Shown in pieces: positions 1 through 5,474 of a DNA stretch of 9,677 nt. Under the pieces are notes generated by a model. It was not told where the DNA came from. It saw nothing but the letters and a program-made list of their open reading frames with translations, and ran no database searches. Location of the stretch: positions 1 through 9,677 of the forward strand of contig CAIXMG010000013.1 in NCBI GenBank assembly GCA_903920485.1. The letters are read 5' to 3'. The stretch's first letter is position 1, and the number at the start of each line of letters is the position of its first letter. The position numbers and the translations under genes were made by a program. This DNA is from an uncultured bacterium. Lineage in GTDB: Bacteria > Patescibacteriota > Minisyncoccia > Phycocordibacterales > UBA1006.

Positions 1-154
1 CGAAGGTCATGGGCAAGGAATAGGGCTTTCGTTCCATAGCGAAGGGCCGACATCTGTCGGCCCTTAAACAAGTCAGGACGCTTGCAATCGCGCAACCCTG
101 CCTTACCTTGCATTTCATGCAAGGATTTAATCTCCAAGCCCCAAATGGGAACAC
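1..154 (-). CDS. Possible small leaderless ORF, cut by left edge
   Basis: A leftward frame opens with GTG (154-152) and stays open to the window edge, giving at least 51 residues beginning MFPFGAWRLNPC. It contains five cysteines (residues 12, 15, 21, 29, 35), including a CMKC pair. The GTG lies 4 bases after a TATACT box, so translation would start at about the first transcribed base. I do not recognise the protein. A second leftward frame is also open over about 110 bases here, and the region contains two perfect hairpins, so a structured non-coding RNA or a genomic repeat explains it equally well. Confidence that it is a protein gene is low. Confidence 0.2.
   Translation of the reverse strand, partial: MFPFGAWRLNPCMKCKVRQGCAIASVLTCLRADRCRPFAMERKPYSLPMTF
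42..65. repeat. Perfect GC-rich inverted repeat
   Basis: AAGGGCCGAC (42-51) pairs perfectly with GTCGGCCCTT (56-65) around a 4-base loop. Neither strand has a T tract after the stem, so this is not a standard intrinsic terminator. It could be part of a structured RNA from the leftward promoter, or a dispersed repeat. Confidence 0.6.
106..124. repeat. Perfect inverted repeat, 8-bp arms
   Basis: CCTTGCAT (106-113) and ATGCAAGG (117-124) are exact reverse complements around a 3-base loop. The element lies between the leftward promoter and the 42-65 hairpin. A transcript from that promoter would therefore carry both stems. Confidence 0.5.
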
Positions 155-158
155 TGTT

Positions 159-186
159 AGTATACAAAAACAAAATTAGCTGTAAA
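159..186 (-). promoter_or_regulatory. Leftward promoter downstream of recR
   Basis: On the minus strand TTTACA (186-181) and TATACT (164-159) are separated by 16 bases. Both boxes differ from the sigma70 consensus by one base. Transcription would start near 152 and leave the window on the left. The promoter lies just past the recR stop, so it would serve a separate unit. Confidence 0.5.
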
Positions 187-216
187 GCATCAGAAGTAGC
201 TTTCTTTATCAAAAAT

Positions 217-837
217 TTATTTCCTATTCTCCAGCGCATTCGCCAGGGTATCGGCATCCGAATATTCCACTTCGGTACCGGTAGAAAAACCACGTCCCAG
301 CTGGGAAATTGTGAACTTGAATCGCTCCTGCAGAGGGGTGATTTTCTGTTTCAGCAGGTCTGCCGTGCGGTCACCTTCGGGGTTTGCGGATAGGGCGAAA
401 ATAATCTCACTGATGTCGTTCTTCAATCCTTTTTCCTCAATAAGCTTGACGAGTTCTCGCGTGCGGATCGAGTTTTCAAGGTCGGTATCGACCAACGGAG
501 CAAGTCCACCTAGTACGAAATATCGTCCGTGGAAGGCGCGGGACTTCTCGACGGATTCGATATCGACATCCTTTTCGACAATCATGAGAAGTGAGCCGTC
601 ACGACTGGTGTCTTCGGTAATCGGTGAGAACTTCTGACTGGGGTCTTCCGAATAGAAATACTGAAAGCTGATCGGATCAAGACGGACATTCTTCTGCGCG
701 CTTTCGATCTGACGTGCCAGGCGCGACGTGAAGCTGGGATTCGACTGGATGATGAAATAGGCAAAACGGCGCGCCTGACGGCGGCCGATGCCGGGAAACT
801 TGATGAATAGGTTGGTGAGTTCTTCGATGGGGTTCAT
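217..837 (-). CDS. recR: Recombination mediator RecR, cysteine-free variant
   Basis: RecR acts with RecF and RecO in the cytoplasm to load RecA onto SSB-coated gapped DNA. The 206-residue length is normal for the family. The helix-hairpin-helix is at about residues 14-29 (FPGIGRRQARRFAYFI). The TOPRIM domain follows from about 83, with LLMIVEKD and the family-typical FHGRYFVLGG at 102-111. The C-terminal GRGFSTGTEVEYSDADTL block is at 181-198. The zinc-finger region (about 53-76) has lost all four cysteines, and the whole protein contains none; the SRD preceding the TOPRIM domain is kept. It sits 38 bases after dnaB and is probably cotranscribed. GAGGGGG about 9 bases before ATG could act as a ribosome binding site, but it also forms one arm of a hairpin. 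The family assignment is firm. Confidence 0.95.
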   Translation of the reverse strand: MNPIEELTNLFIKFPGIGRRQARRFAYFIIQSNPSFTSRLARQIESAQKNVRLDPISFQYFYSEDPSQKFSPITEDTSRDGSLLMIVEKDVDIESVEKSRAFHGRYFVLGGLAPLVDTDLENSIRTRELVKLIEEKGLKNDISEIIFALSANPEGDRTADLLKQKITPLQERFKFTISQLGRGFSTGTEVEYSDADTLANALENRK

Positions 838-845
838 GTTCGGTT

Positions 846-864
846 CCCCCTCTTTTAGAGGGGG
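846..864. repeat. GC-rich palindrome in the dnaB-recR spacer
   Basis: CCCCCTCT (846-853) and AGAGGGGG (857-864) form a perfect 8-bp stem with a TTT loop, followed on the plus strand by TTAGGGGAG. On the minus (coding) strand the second arm, GAGGGGG, lies just before the recR start, so folding would hide the only Shine-Dalgarno-like sequence. Related C-rich/G-rich palindromes occur inside the ATPase gene at 7151-7473. Confidence 0.65.
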
Positions 865-875
865 TTAGGGGAGTA

Positions 876-2324
876 CTAGAATTCGCTGCTGCTTCCGCCT
901 CCGCTGAAGTCGTCGAAGCTGTTCTTCTCGATTGACATGAAGGTCGTCTTGGCATTGTCGAAGAAGAGTTCGATCTCGCCGGTCGGACCGTTTCGGTGCT
1001 TGGCGATGATGATCTTCTTGATGCCCGTTCGCTCGTCGATCGGCTTGAACTGGTCGTCGCTGTGGATGAACATGACGACGTCCGCGTCCTGTTCGATGGA
1101 ACCGGAATCGCGGAGGTCGGACAGTCGTGGTTCGCCTCCTCGGGATTCCACGTTACGCGACAGCTGTGACAGTGCGATCACGGGAACGTCCAGTTCTCGG
1201 GCCAGCATTTTGAGCGATCGTGAGATTTCCGTCACCTGGTTGACCATGGAATCGTAGTTCTTTGTCGTGGACATCAGCTGCAGGTAATCCACGATGATCA
1301 GTCCCAGTCCGTATTCGGATTTGAGTCGTCGCGCGGTCGATCGCATCTTAAGGATGTTGTTGCCCGCCTGGTCGTCGATGAAGATCGGTGCTGCTGCCAG
1401 TCGGCTGGATGCTTCCGTCAGTTTTTCCATGTCATCCTCGGTCAGTCCGCTACCGGTCTTCATCTTCCACGAATCCACGCCCGCTTCCGATGACAGCAGG
1501 CGGTCGACCAGTGACTGGGCTGACATTTCCAGCGAGAAGATGCCCACCGGAATGTTGTGGTGCACGGCGGCAAACTTTGCCATGTTCAGGGCGATCGATG
1601 TCTTACCGACGGATGGACGTGCCGCGAGGATGATAAGGTCAGATTTTTGGAATCCGGCAAGTTTGCGATCCAGGTCGGGGAATCCAGTAGGAACGCCTCG
1701 GAGCTCGCCCTTGTTCTCCTGGCTCTTGGTGATGGCTTCCCATACGTCAGTGAGGACTTCCTTGGCGCCGATGAATTTTTGTGCGCGACCGACCTGCCCG
1801 GTCACGGACATCACGCGCTTTTCGGCGGAATCAAGGATCTCTTCGATTTCGGTCATCTCGTCAAAGCCGAGTTCTGCGACTTCGTCACCGGCGGCGATCA
1901 GGCTTCGCAGCATGTACTTGCGTGACACAAGGTTTGCGTAATATTCAATGTTGGTAGACGTGGGAACATTTCCGACCAGTTCCGACAAATACGCCGGACC
2001 ACCCATGGAATCCAGATAGTTCTGATCGCGAAGGATCGCCGTCAGGGAAATGAGGTCGATCGGTTCGTTCTTGCGGGCCAGTTCCAACATGCATTGATAG
2101 ATCAAGCGGTGCTTTTCGACATAAAAAGAGTCCTGATGGACGGAATCCATGATCTCGTTCAGTCCCAGAGGGCGCAGCATGATGGAACCTAACAAGGCCA
2201 TCTCAGCATCAATATTTTGAGGCGGTACGCGAAGTGTCCTGATAGGACTTGGAATGGGCTTCTGGAAGTCCTTATAGTTCGTATACTTTCCCTTTGGTTT
2301 TTGCTGATTGCTCTCGAATGCCAT
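876..2324 (-). CDS. dnaB: Replicative DNA helicase DnaB
   Basis: This is the hexameric helicase that unwinds DNA at the replication fork and recruits primase. The product has 482 residues from the chosen ATG, or 485 from an upstream in-frame ATG at 2333. Counting from the upstream ATG, the N-terminal domain spans about 36-140 (VPPQNIDAEMALLGSIML). The RecA-like domain begins near 205, with Walker A ARPSVGKTS at 238-246, LEMSAQSLVDRLL at 268-280, Walker B IIVDYLQLM at 346-354, SQLSRNVESR at 389-398, DLRDSGSIEQDAD at 406-418 and the arginine finger in KHRNGPTG at 445-452. There is no intein. The tail is Gly/Ser-rich and acidic (DDFSGGGSSSEF). I chose the inner ATG because the outer one lies within a TGATAGAAT extended -10 box; the inner one is 7 bases after it. 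recR follows on the same strand. Confidence 0.96.
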   Translation of the reverse strand: MAFESNQQKPKGKYTNYKDFQKPIPSPIRTLRVPPQNIDAEMALLGSIMLRPLGLNEIMDSVHQDSFYVEKHRLIYQCMLELARKNEPIDLISLTAILRDQNYLDSMGGPAYLSELVGNVPTSTNIEYYANLVSRKYMLRSLIAAGDEVAELGFDEMTEIEEILDSAEKRVMSVTGQVGRAQKFIGAKEVLTDVWEAITKSQENKGELRGVPTGFPDLDRKLAGFQKSDLIILAARPSVGKTSIALNMAKFAAVHHNIPVGIFSLEMSAQSLVDRLLSSEAGVDSWKMKTGSGLTEDDMEKLTEASSRLAAAPIFIDDQAGNNILKMRSTARRLKSEYGLGLIIVDYLQLMSTTKNYDSMVNQVTEISRSLKMLARELDVPVIALSQLSRNVESRGGEPRLSDLRDSGSIEQDADVVMFIHSDDQFKPIDERTGIKKIIIAKHRNGPTGEIELFFDNAKTTFMSIEKNSFDDFSGGGSSSEF

Positions 2325-2331
2325 ATTGACC

Positions 2332-2340
2332 ATTCTATCA
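2332..2340 (-). promoter_or_regulatory. Extended -10 element for leaderless dnaB
   Basis: The minus strand reads TGATAGAAT (2340-2332), a TGn plus TAGAAT extended -10 box. Its last base is 7 bases before the ATG at 2324, which places the start point on or next to the start codon. No convincing -35 box is visible. Confidence 0.4.
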
Positions 2341-2358
2341 TTTAAATTTTATCCGCAA

Positions 2359-2372
2359 CCCTTGCGCAAGGG
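2359..2372. promoter_or_regulatory. 14-bp perfect palindrome upstream of dnaB
   Basis: CCCTTGCGCAAGGG is a perfect palindrome 35 bases upstream of the dnaB start. TTATCCGCA, one mismatch from a DnaA box, lies beside it at 2349-2357. The palindrome could be an operator for a dimeric repressor. No family match is claimed. Confidence 0.35.
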
Positions 2373-2401
2373 AATAAGTATGGGGATAGGGTGGGGGTAG
2401 T

Positions 2402-2431
2402 GAAATACAAAAGGATTGCTCAATTTGTCAA
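2402..2431 (-). promoter_or_regulatory. Alternative upstream dnaB promoter
   Basis: The minus strand has a perfect TTGACA (2431-2426), then TATTTC (2407-2402) after 18 bases. The -10 box is poor, but the -35 match is exact. Its transcript would have a leader of about 70 bases containing the 2359-2372 palindrome. Confidence 0.35.
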
Positions 2432-2476
2432 AGAACCTTTAATAATTCTTTACTACATGAGTGTAAGATATCGGCT

Positions 2477-2497
2477 GTCGTAGGGACTTCCTACGAC
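2477..2497 (+). other. Hairpin in the tRNA 5' leader
   Basis: GTCGTAGG (2477-2484) and CCTACGAC (2490-2497) form a perfect 8-bp stem with a 5-base loop. It ends two bases before the first base of the mature tRNA. A tight leader hairpin here could affect RNase P processing or act as a small attenuator. Confidence 0.5.
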
Positions 2498-2499
2498 GT

Positions 2500-2587
2500 G
2501 GAGCCGTGGCAGAGCTGGTCTAATGCGCCAACCTGATGAGTTGGAAGACTTGCTAAGGTCTCAGGGGTTCGAATCCCCTCGGCTCCG
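2500..2587 (+). tRNA. Type II tRNA, Ser-like body, GAU anticodon
   Basis: A complete 88-base cloverleaf can be drawn. The acceptor is GGAGCCG with CGGCTCC. The D stem is GCA/TGC with A14 and GG in the loop. The anticodon stem is CCAAC (2528-2532) with GTTGG (2540-2544). The variable arm is long, 18 bases at 2545-2562, and self-pairs AGAC/GTCT. The T arm is AGGGG-TTCGAAT-CCCCT. The discriminator is G73 and CCA is not encoded. The long arm, G73 and G1-C72, G2-C71, A3-U70 pairs are bacterial tRNA-Ser features. The 7-base anticodon loop CTGATGA has U33 correctly placed and so reads GAT (2535-2537), which decodes AUC. Position 37 is G, where tRNAs with U36 normally have A. It could be an unusual functional tRNA, a degenerate serine tRNA or a decoy. 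That it is a tRNA is near certain; its amino acid is not. Confidence 0.9.
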
Positions 2588-2711
2588 CAGTGGATACTTT
2601 TTATCGGATGACCCCTTTCCCTTAAGGAAAATTATATAAAAAACCGAGATATATAAGTTTTGGGTGAACTTGTGGAACATTGCAGTGAAAATGTACTCTT
2701 CGGATTTTTTG
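2588..2711. other. AT-rich spacer after the tRNA
   Basis: This stretch holds no gene I can support. It contains an imperfect dyad TTTCC/GGAAA at 2616-2630 with no T tract, and AT-rich sequence at 2626-2660. The spacer marks the start of a visibly AT-richer segment that continues through the next gene. I found no copy of the tRNA 3' end downstream, so there is no evidence of an att duplication. Confidence 0.4.
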
Positions 2712-2720
2712 TGGTATCAA
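2712..2720 (+). promoter_or_regulatory. Extended -10 element for the OLD-like gene
   Basis: TGGTATCAA is a TGn plus TATCAA box ending 6 bases before the ATG at 2727. Transcription would start at about the A of the start codon. No ribosome binding site is present, which fits a leaderless transcript. No good -35 box is visible. Confidence 0.4.
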
Positions 2721-2726
2721 TAGTCT

Positions 2727-4142
2727 ATGTCTTCGTATATAAAGCAAGTAAAAATTTCAGGTCATTCTCTTCTAGAAGACGCGACTTTGGAGTTTGCCGT
2801 TCCAGATGGAACAAAAGAAGGCTCAGGTATAAATTACATTGTCGGACAATCGGGAGTTGGTAAAAGTAACTTCATTGATGCAGTTTTCCGAGGAGGACAA
2901 CCAATTGCGGGCCTACCGAATCAGCGACGGCAAAGCATAAACAAGGTGCACTTTCCTTACACTACCTCCCTAACGAGTGAAACGGGTACCTCCTATGTAG
3001 CAAGGGGCGGAACCTTTGTTGAGATAGACACCAATAACAATAAGGAACCGACAAGGGATTTTTTATATCCCGTGGAAACCATTACTATTCCAGGGGTTAA
3101 TGGTAGAGCTGAAACAATTAAACAGCTGAAGAATCGATTCGGGAATGTTTACAGGAAAACGCTCAGACTGTCTGGTTCTGGCGAAGGGCGATACAACCAA
3201 ATAATGTCTGAGATAGATGATATTTCTTCTAAGCCTGCCAAGATTGTTGTAATTGAAGAACCCGAGGCATACATAGACCCAGAAAACCAGTTGAGGCTCC
3301 TAAAACGCTTAGGCGAACTTGCAAAAACAAAACAGGTTTTCATTAGCACGCACTCACCCTACATTATGGATTGGGAATACCTGAAAAACGGGGCGTCTGT
3401 TACAAAAATAAATCGTCTTGGGTCAACTTCACTGTTCGGAAATATCTGCAACCCTATTCTTATGGAGAAAATAGCAAAAACAGGTCGAAGATTTCCTCAC
3501 CTGTCAGGAGTAGAAAGCAAGAATATATTCTTTTCCAACAAGGTGCTAATTCTTGAGGGGCAAGAAGATGTTGGAATTGTCTCAAGATATTTAAATGATG
3601 CAGGAACCGATTACGACTTCTCCTTTTTCGGCTATGGCGCTGGCTCTAGTAGTAGAATCCAATCTGTTCTTGAGCTGTGTAAAAAGCTTGGGATACAAAA
3701 AACTGCGGCGCTTTTTGACTCTGACCCGAAAGATGATGATTCTTATTATCTTGAATCAAAGGCTCAGTATGCCGACTACCAGATCGATAAAATAGACGCT
3801 GAAGACATACGAGATAAGTATGAAACAGTGGATGGTAAGCCATCGCTTAAAAAGCGCGGGGCCTTTGACCAAGACGGCAATCCAAAAAATGACGACTTGA
3901 CCCAAGATTTTGATGCAAAACTAAAAGCAATCTTGGAATATTTCAAAGACAGCCACACGGAAGGAAAATATGCGGAAATCCGTAAAGAAATATCTCGTTT
4001 AACTGAGGAAATGAAAGGTTACGGCAAAGGAAGCAGGGCTGAGCTTGTAACTCGATCTGAAATTGACAAGCTTTTACTTGAACTAATGTCTATGGCGGAC
4101 AAAGAGGCTTTCCAGGCTGACGATTCTACTCCTAGAGGCTAG
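2727..4142 (+). CDS. OLD-family ATPase-TOPRIM nuclease
   Basis: The 471-residue protein has an ABC/SMC-type ATPase followed by a TOPRIM nuclease, the layout of OLD proteins, which mostly act in antiphage defence or DNA cleavage. Walker A is GQSGVGKS at 40-47, a signature-like LSGSGEG is at 148-154, Walker B KIVVIEEPEAYIDPENQ at 172-188 and the switch histidine in STHSPYIMD at 207-215. The TOPRIM acidic residues are E277 in LILEGQED and D331/D333 in FDSDP. The last 140 residues are charged and helical, with no recognised domain. It is shorter than typical class 1 OLD proteins; the insert between Walker A and signature appears reduced. No GajB-like helicase is nearby. Codons favour A/T far more than dnaB or the ATPase at 5475, suggesting horizontal transfer. 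The start is the ATG 6 bases after a TGGTATCAA box. A fused PARIS-like (AriA-AriB) ATPase-TOPRIM protein is an alternative. Confidence 0.85.
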   Translation: MSSYIKQVKISGHSLLEDATLEFAVPDGTKEGSGINYIVGQSGVGKSNFIDAVFRGGQPIAGLPNQRRQSINKVHFPYTTSLTSETGTSYVARGGTFVEIDTNNNKEPTRDFLYPVETITIPGVNGRAETIKQLKNRFGNVYRKTLRLSGSGEGRYNQIMSEIDDISSKPAKIVVIEEPEAYIDPENQLRLLKRLGELAKTKQVFISTHSPYIMDWEYLKNGASVTKINRLGSTSLFGNICNPILMEKIAKTGRRFPHLSGVESKNIFFSNKVLILEGQEDVGIVSRYLNDAGTDYDFSFFGYGAGSSSRIQSVLELCKKLGIQKTAALFDSDPKDDDSYYLESKAQYADYQIDKIDAEDIRDKYETVDGKPSLKKRGAFDQDGNPKNDDLTQDFDAKLKAILEYFKDSHTEGKYAEIRKEISRLTEEMKGYGKGSRAELVTRSEIDKLLLELMSMADKEAFQADDSTPRG

Positions 4143-4261
4143 TGACCCTTAACCTTCGGCTCTCTCCCTGAAAATTCGCCAAACGGTCCTTGTGGTGGTT
4201 GAGATGGTTGGTACTGAACTCTAGTGGCCCGCAAATTGGCAGGCCCTTAGGGGGCTATTAA

Positions 4262-4292
4262 AATAAAAAAGGCGCTTCCTCGTGGAAGCGCC
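4262..4292 (-). terminator. Strong leftward intrinsic terminator
   Basis: GGCGCTTCC (4271-4279) and GGAAGCGCC (4284-4292) form a perfect 9-bp stem with a 4-base loop. On the minus strand it is followed directly by TTTTTTATTT. It ends the 4309-5112 gene 17 bases past its stop. On the plus strand there is no T tract, so the converging OLD-like gene lacks an obvious terminator of its own. The 120 bases between that gene and this element hold nothing I can assign. Confidence 0.9.
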
Positions 4293-4308
4293 TGAAACCG
4301 TACGGTAA

Positions 4309-5112
4309 TCATTTAGCGGCAATCTCTATCCTTCGAAACTTCTTAGAGATCTTCTGGAGCGCTTCTGCCTCGAAGCAGGTACCCTTGACCCTGAAACAAT
4401 ATGCCTGGATCTCCTTTGTGTCTGAATCGTCTGTCTTGTCCAGCCAGTATTCGTTTAGCATATCGGCCAGGCCGTCATATGCCTCGAGCTCTCCCTGGGA
4501 GATCATGAAGCTGCGAATGCACCCCTTCACAAGGAACTCATCTTCGAATTCCTCGTCTCCTGAGTACTCGTCCCTCAGCGTTTCGACATGAGAGTAGATG
4601 GACGCCTTGGACCCTTCCATATTTTCAAGGAAGAGCTCGGTAAGTTTGTTGCGATAGGCCTGCGCGGTGCGAAAGTACCTGTTGTGGTCGTGCTCTTCGA
4701 GATATTCCAGATAGGAACCCAAGAGTTCCGAGAAGTCGGAACATGTCATGATGTGCTTCATGACGATTATCTCATGGACAATGTTGGTGTGATACTGCCA
4801 CCCGATACCCATGAGCTCCTTGATCTCGGAATCCTTGTTTGCGACCATCACCCAGCCGAGGATCGCGGAGACCTTCTCCTCGCTGTACTTGGGTTTTTCA
4901 GACAGTTGCAAATAGGACGCTTTTGCCTCACCTGCATCCGAAAACCTGGGGAGGTCATGTGAGTCGTGCCATATCCCGAGCGTGAGCCGCAGGAAGAAGG
5001 AGGAGGTCCCCAGCAACCCGGCCATGCCGTCCAGGTCGGTATTTTCATCCGTGATGCTGTGCCCTGAGAACACGACTTTCAGCATATCTTCAAAGCTCTT
5101 GGTATTCTTCAT
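4309..5112 (-). CDS. Unrecognised acidic helical protein
   Basis: A 267-residue protein beginning MKNTKSFEDMLKVV. I do not recognise a family. It is rich in acidic and aromatic residues and looks mostly helical, with no signal peptide or membrane segment. The middle is acidic and strongly charged (DEYSGDEEFEDEF, about residues 183-195), and the C-terminus is basic (KISKKFRRIE). Cysteines are few and not paired as zinc ligands. A frame extending to 5142 would need a TTG start inside the promoter, so I chose the ATG at 5112. There is no Shine-Dalgarno sequence. It converges on the OLD-like gene and ends at its own terminator, so it is a monocistronic unit. Codon use is balanced and reads like a real gene. 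Adjacency to a defence-type gene suggests, but does not show, an accessory role. Confidence 0.75.
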   Translation of the reverse strand: MKNTKSFEDMLKVVFSGHSITDENTDLDGMAGLLGTSSFFLRLTLGIWHDSHDLPRFSDAGEAKASYLQLSEKPKYSEEKVSAILGWVMVANKDSEIKELMGIGWQYHTNIVHEIIVMKHIMTCSDFSELLGSYLEYLEEHDHNRYFRTAQAYRNKLTELFLENMEGSKASIYSHVETLRDEYSGDEEFEDEFLVKGCIRSFMISQGELEAYDGLADMLNEYWLDKTDDSDTKEIQAYCFRVKGTCFEAEALQKISKKFRRIEIAAK

Positions 5113-5130
5113 TTTGTTTGATTTTATAAC

Positions 5131-5139
5131 CTTATACCA
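5131..5139 (-). promoter_or_regulatory. Extended -10 promoter of the 4309-5112 gene
   Basis: The minus strand reads TGGTATAAG (5139-5131), and a second TATAAAA box follows at 5127-5121. With either box the start point lies no more than about 13 bases upstream of the ATG at 5112. TTGGAT, a weak -35, lies 17 bases upstream of TATAAG. Confidence 0.45.
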
Positions 5140-5142
5140 CAA

Positions 5143-5453
5143 GAAGAATGAGAATCCAATTAAATGTTCCCTGACCGGTTTTTCAGAGTCGACGCAGATG
5201 TCGCTCTGCCACTACGGACCCATGGTACTAGCCCCCATACCCCGCCTTTGGGTTCATTGGGTTTATAAAGATTTTATAAATTTTCACGGTAGTGTCCTTG
5301 CATCTTTTCCTCATATGCATTAATCTGGTAATACCTTAGCAGGTTTTGGAAAGCCAATCATTAGGCCCGAATGTCAAAGAAGCCCCTTGGGCCTCTTTTG
5401 GTATGGGAAAAACAGTAGACGGCGTTATTTAAATTCCTTTTAAAATACATATT
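5143..5453. other. Gene-poor divergent spacer
   Basis: I see no gene in this spacer, which separates two divergent genes. It contains GCAGA/TCTGC (about 5192-5207), two copies of the self-palindromic octamer TTTATAAA (5262-5269 and 5273-5280) one helical turn apart, and a terminator-like hairpin at 5363-5399. The octamer pair could be an operator or tandem -10 boxes. Confidence 0.4.
5363..5399 (+). terminator. Terminator-like hairpin upstream of the ATPase gene
   Basis: AGGCCC (5363-5368) pairs perfectly with GGGCCT (5389-5394). Alternatively GAAGCCC (5379-5385) pairs with GGGCCTC (5389-5395) with one mismatch. CTTTT follows on the plus strand. No rightward gene precedes it in the spacer, so it may insulate the ATPase gene from read-through or be an attenuator with competing stems. 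Confidence 0.35.
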
Positions 5454-5462
5454 TGCTATACT
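5454..5462 (+). promoter_or_regulatory. Extended -10 promoter of the ATPase gene
   Basis: TGCTATACT is a TGn plus TATACT box 12 bases upstream of the ATG at 5475. The predicted leader is only about 6 bases and contains no ribosome binding site. The upstream region is AT-rich, without a clear -35 box. Confidence 0.5.
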
Positions 5463-5474
5463 TACCCATAACTT

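Noticed and set aside
82..393. Plus-strand ORF of 103 codons at the left end
   Set aside because: More than half is antisense to recR. It has no promoter or ribosome binding site, and the leftward promoter argues for the other strand.
1294..1941. Plus-strand ORF of 215 codons
   Set aside because: It lies antisense within dnaB, has low-complexity Ser/Arg composition and no recognisable motif.
876..2324. Intein in dnaB
   Set aside because: Walker A runs directly into conserved helicase sequence and total length is normal.
2349..2357. Replication origin near dnaB because of a TTATCCGCA DnaA-like box
   Set aside because: There is only one near-match box, with no cluster and no dnaA or dnaN gene nearby.
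2660..2863. Plus-strand ORF of 67 codons before the OLD-like gene
   Set aside because: It overlaps the start of the OLD-like gene in another frame, has a TTG start, and runs through the predicted promoter.
5113..5142. N-terminal extension of the 4309-5112 protein to a TTG start
   Set aside because: The extension is translated from the TGGTATAAG/TATAAAA promoter boxes, and the ATG at 5112 is a better start.
5192..5212. Second tRNA-like fragment, because GTGGCAGAGC on the minus strand matches the tRNA at 2506-2515
   Set aside because: Only about 10 bases match, and no acceptor, anticodon or T arm can be folded around it.
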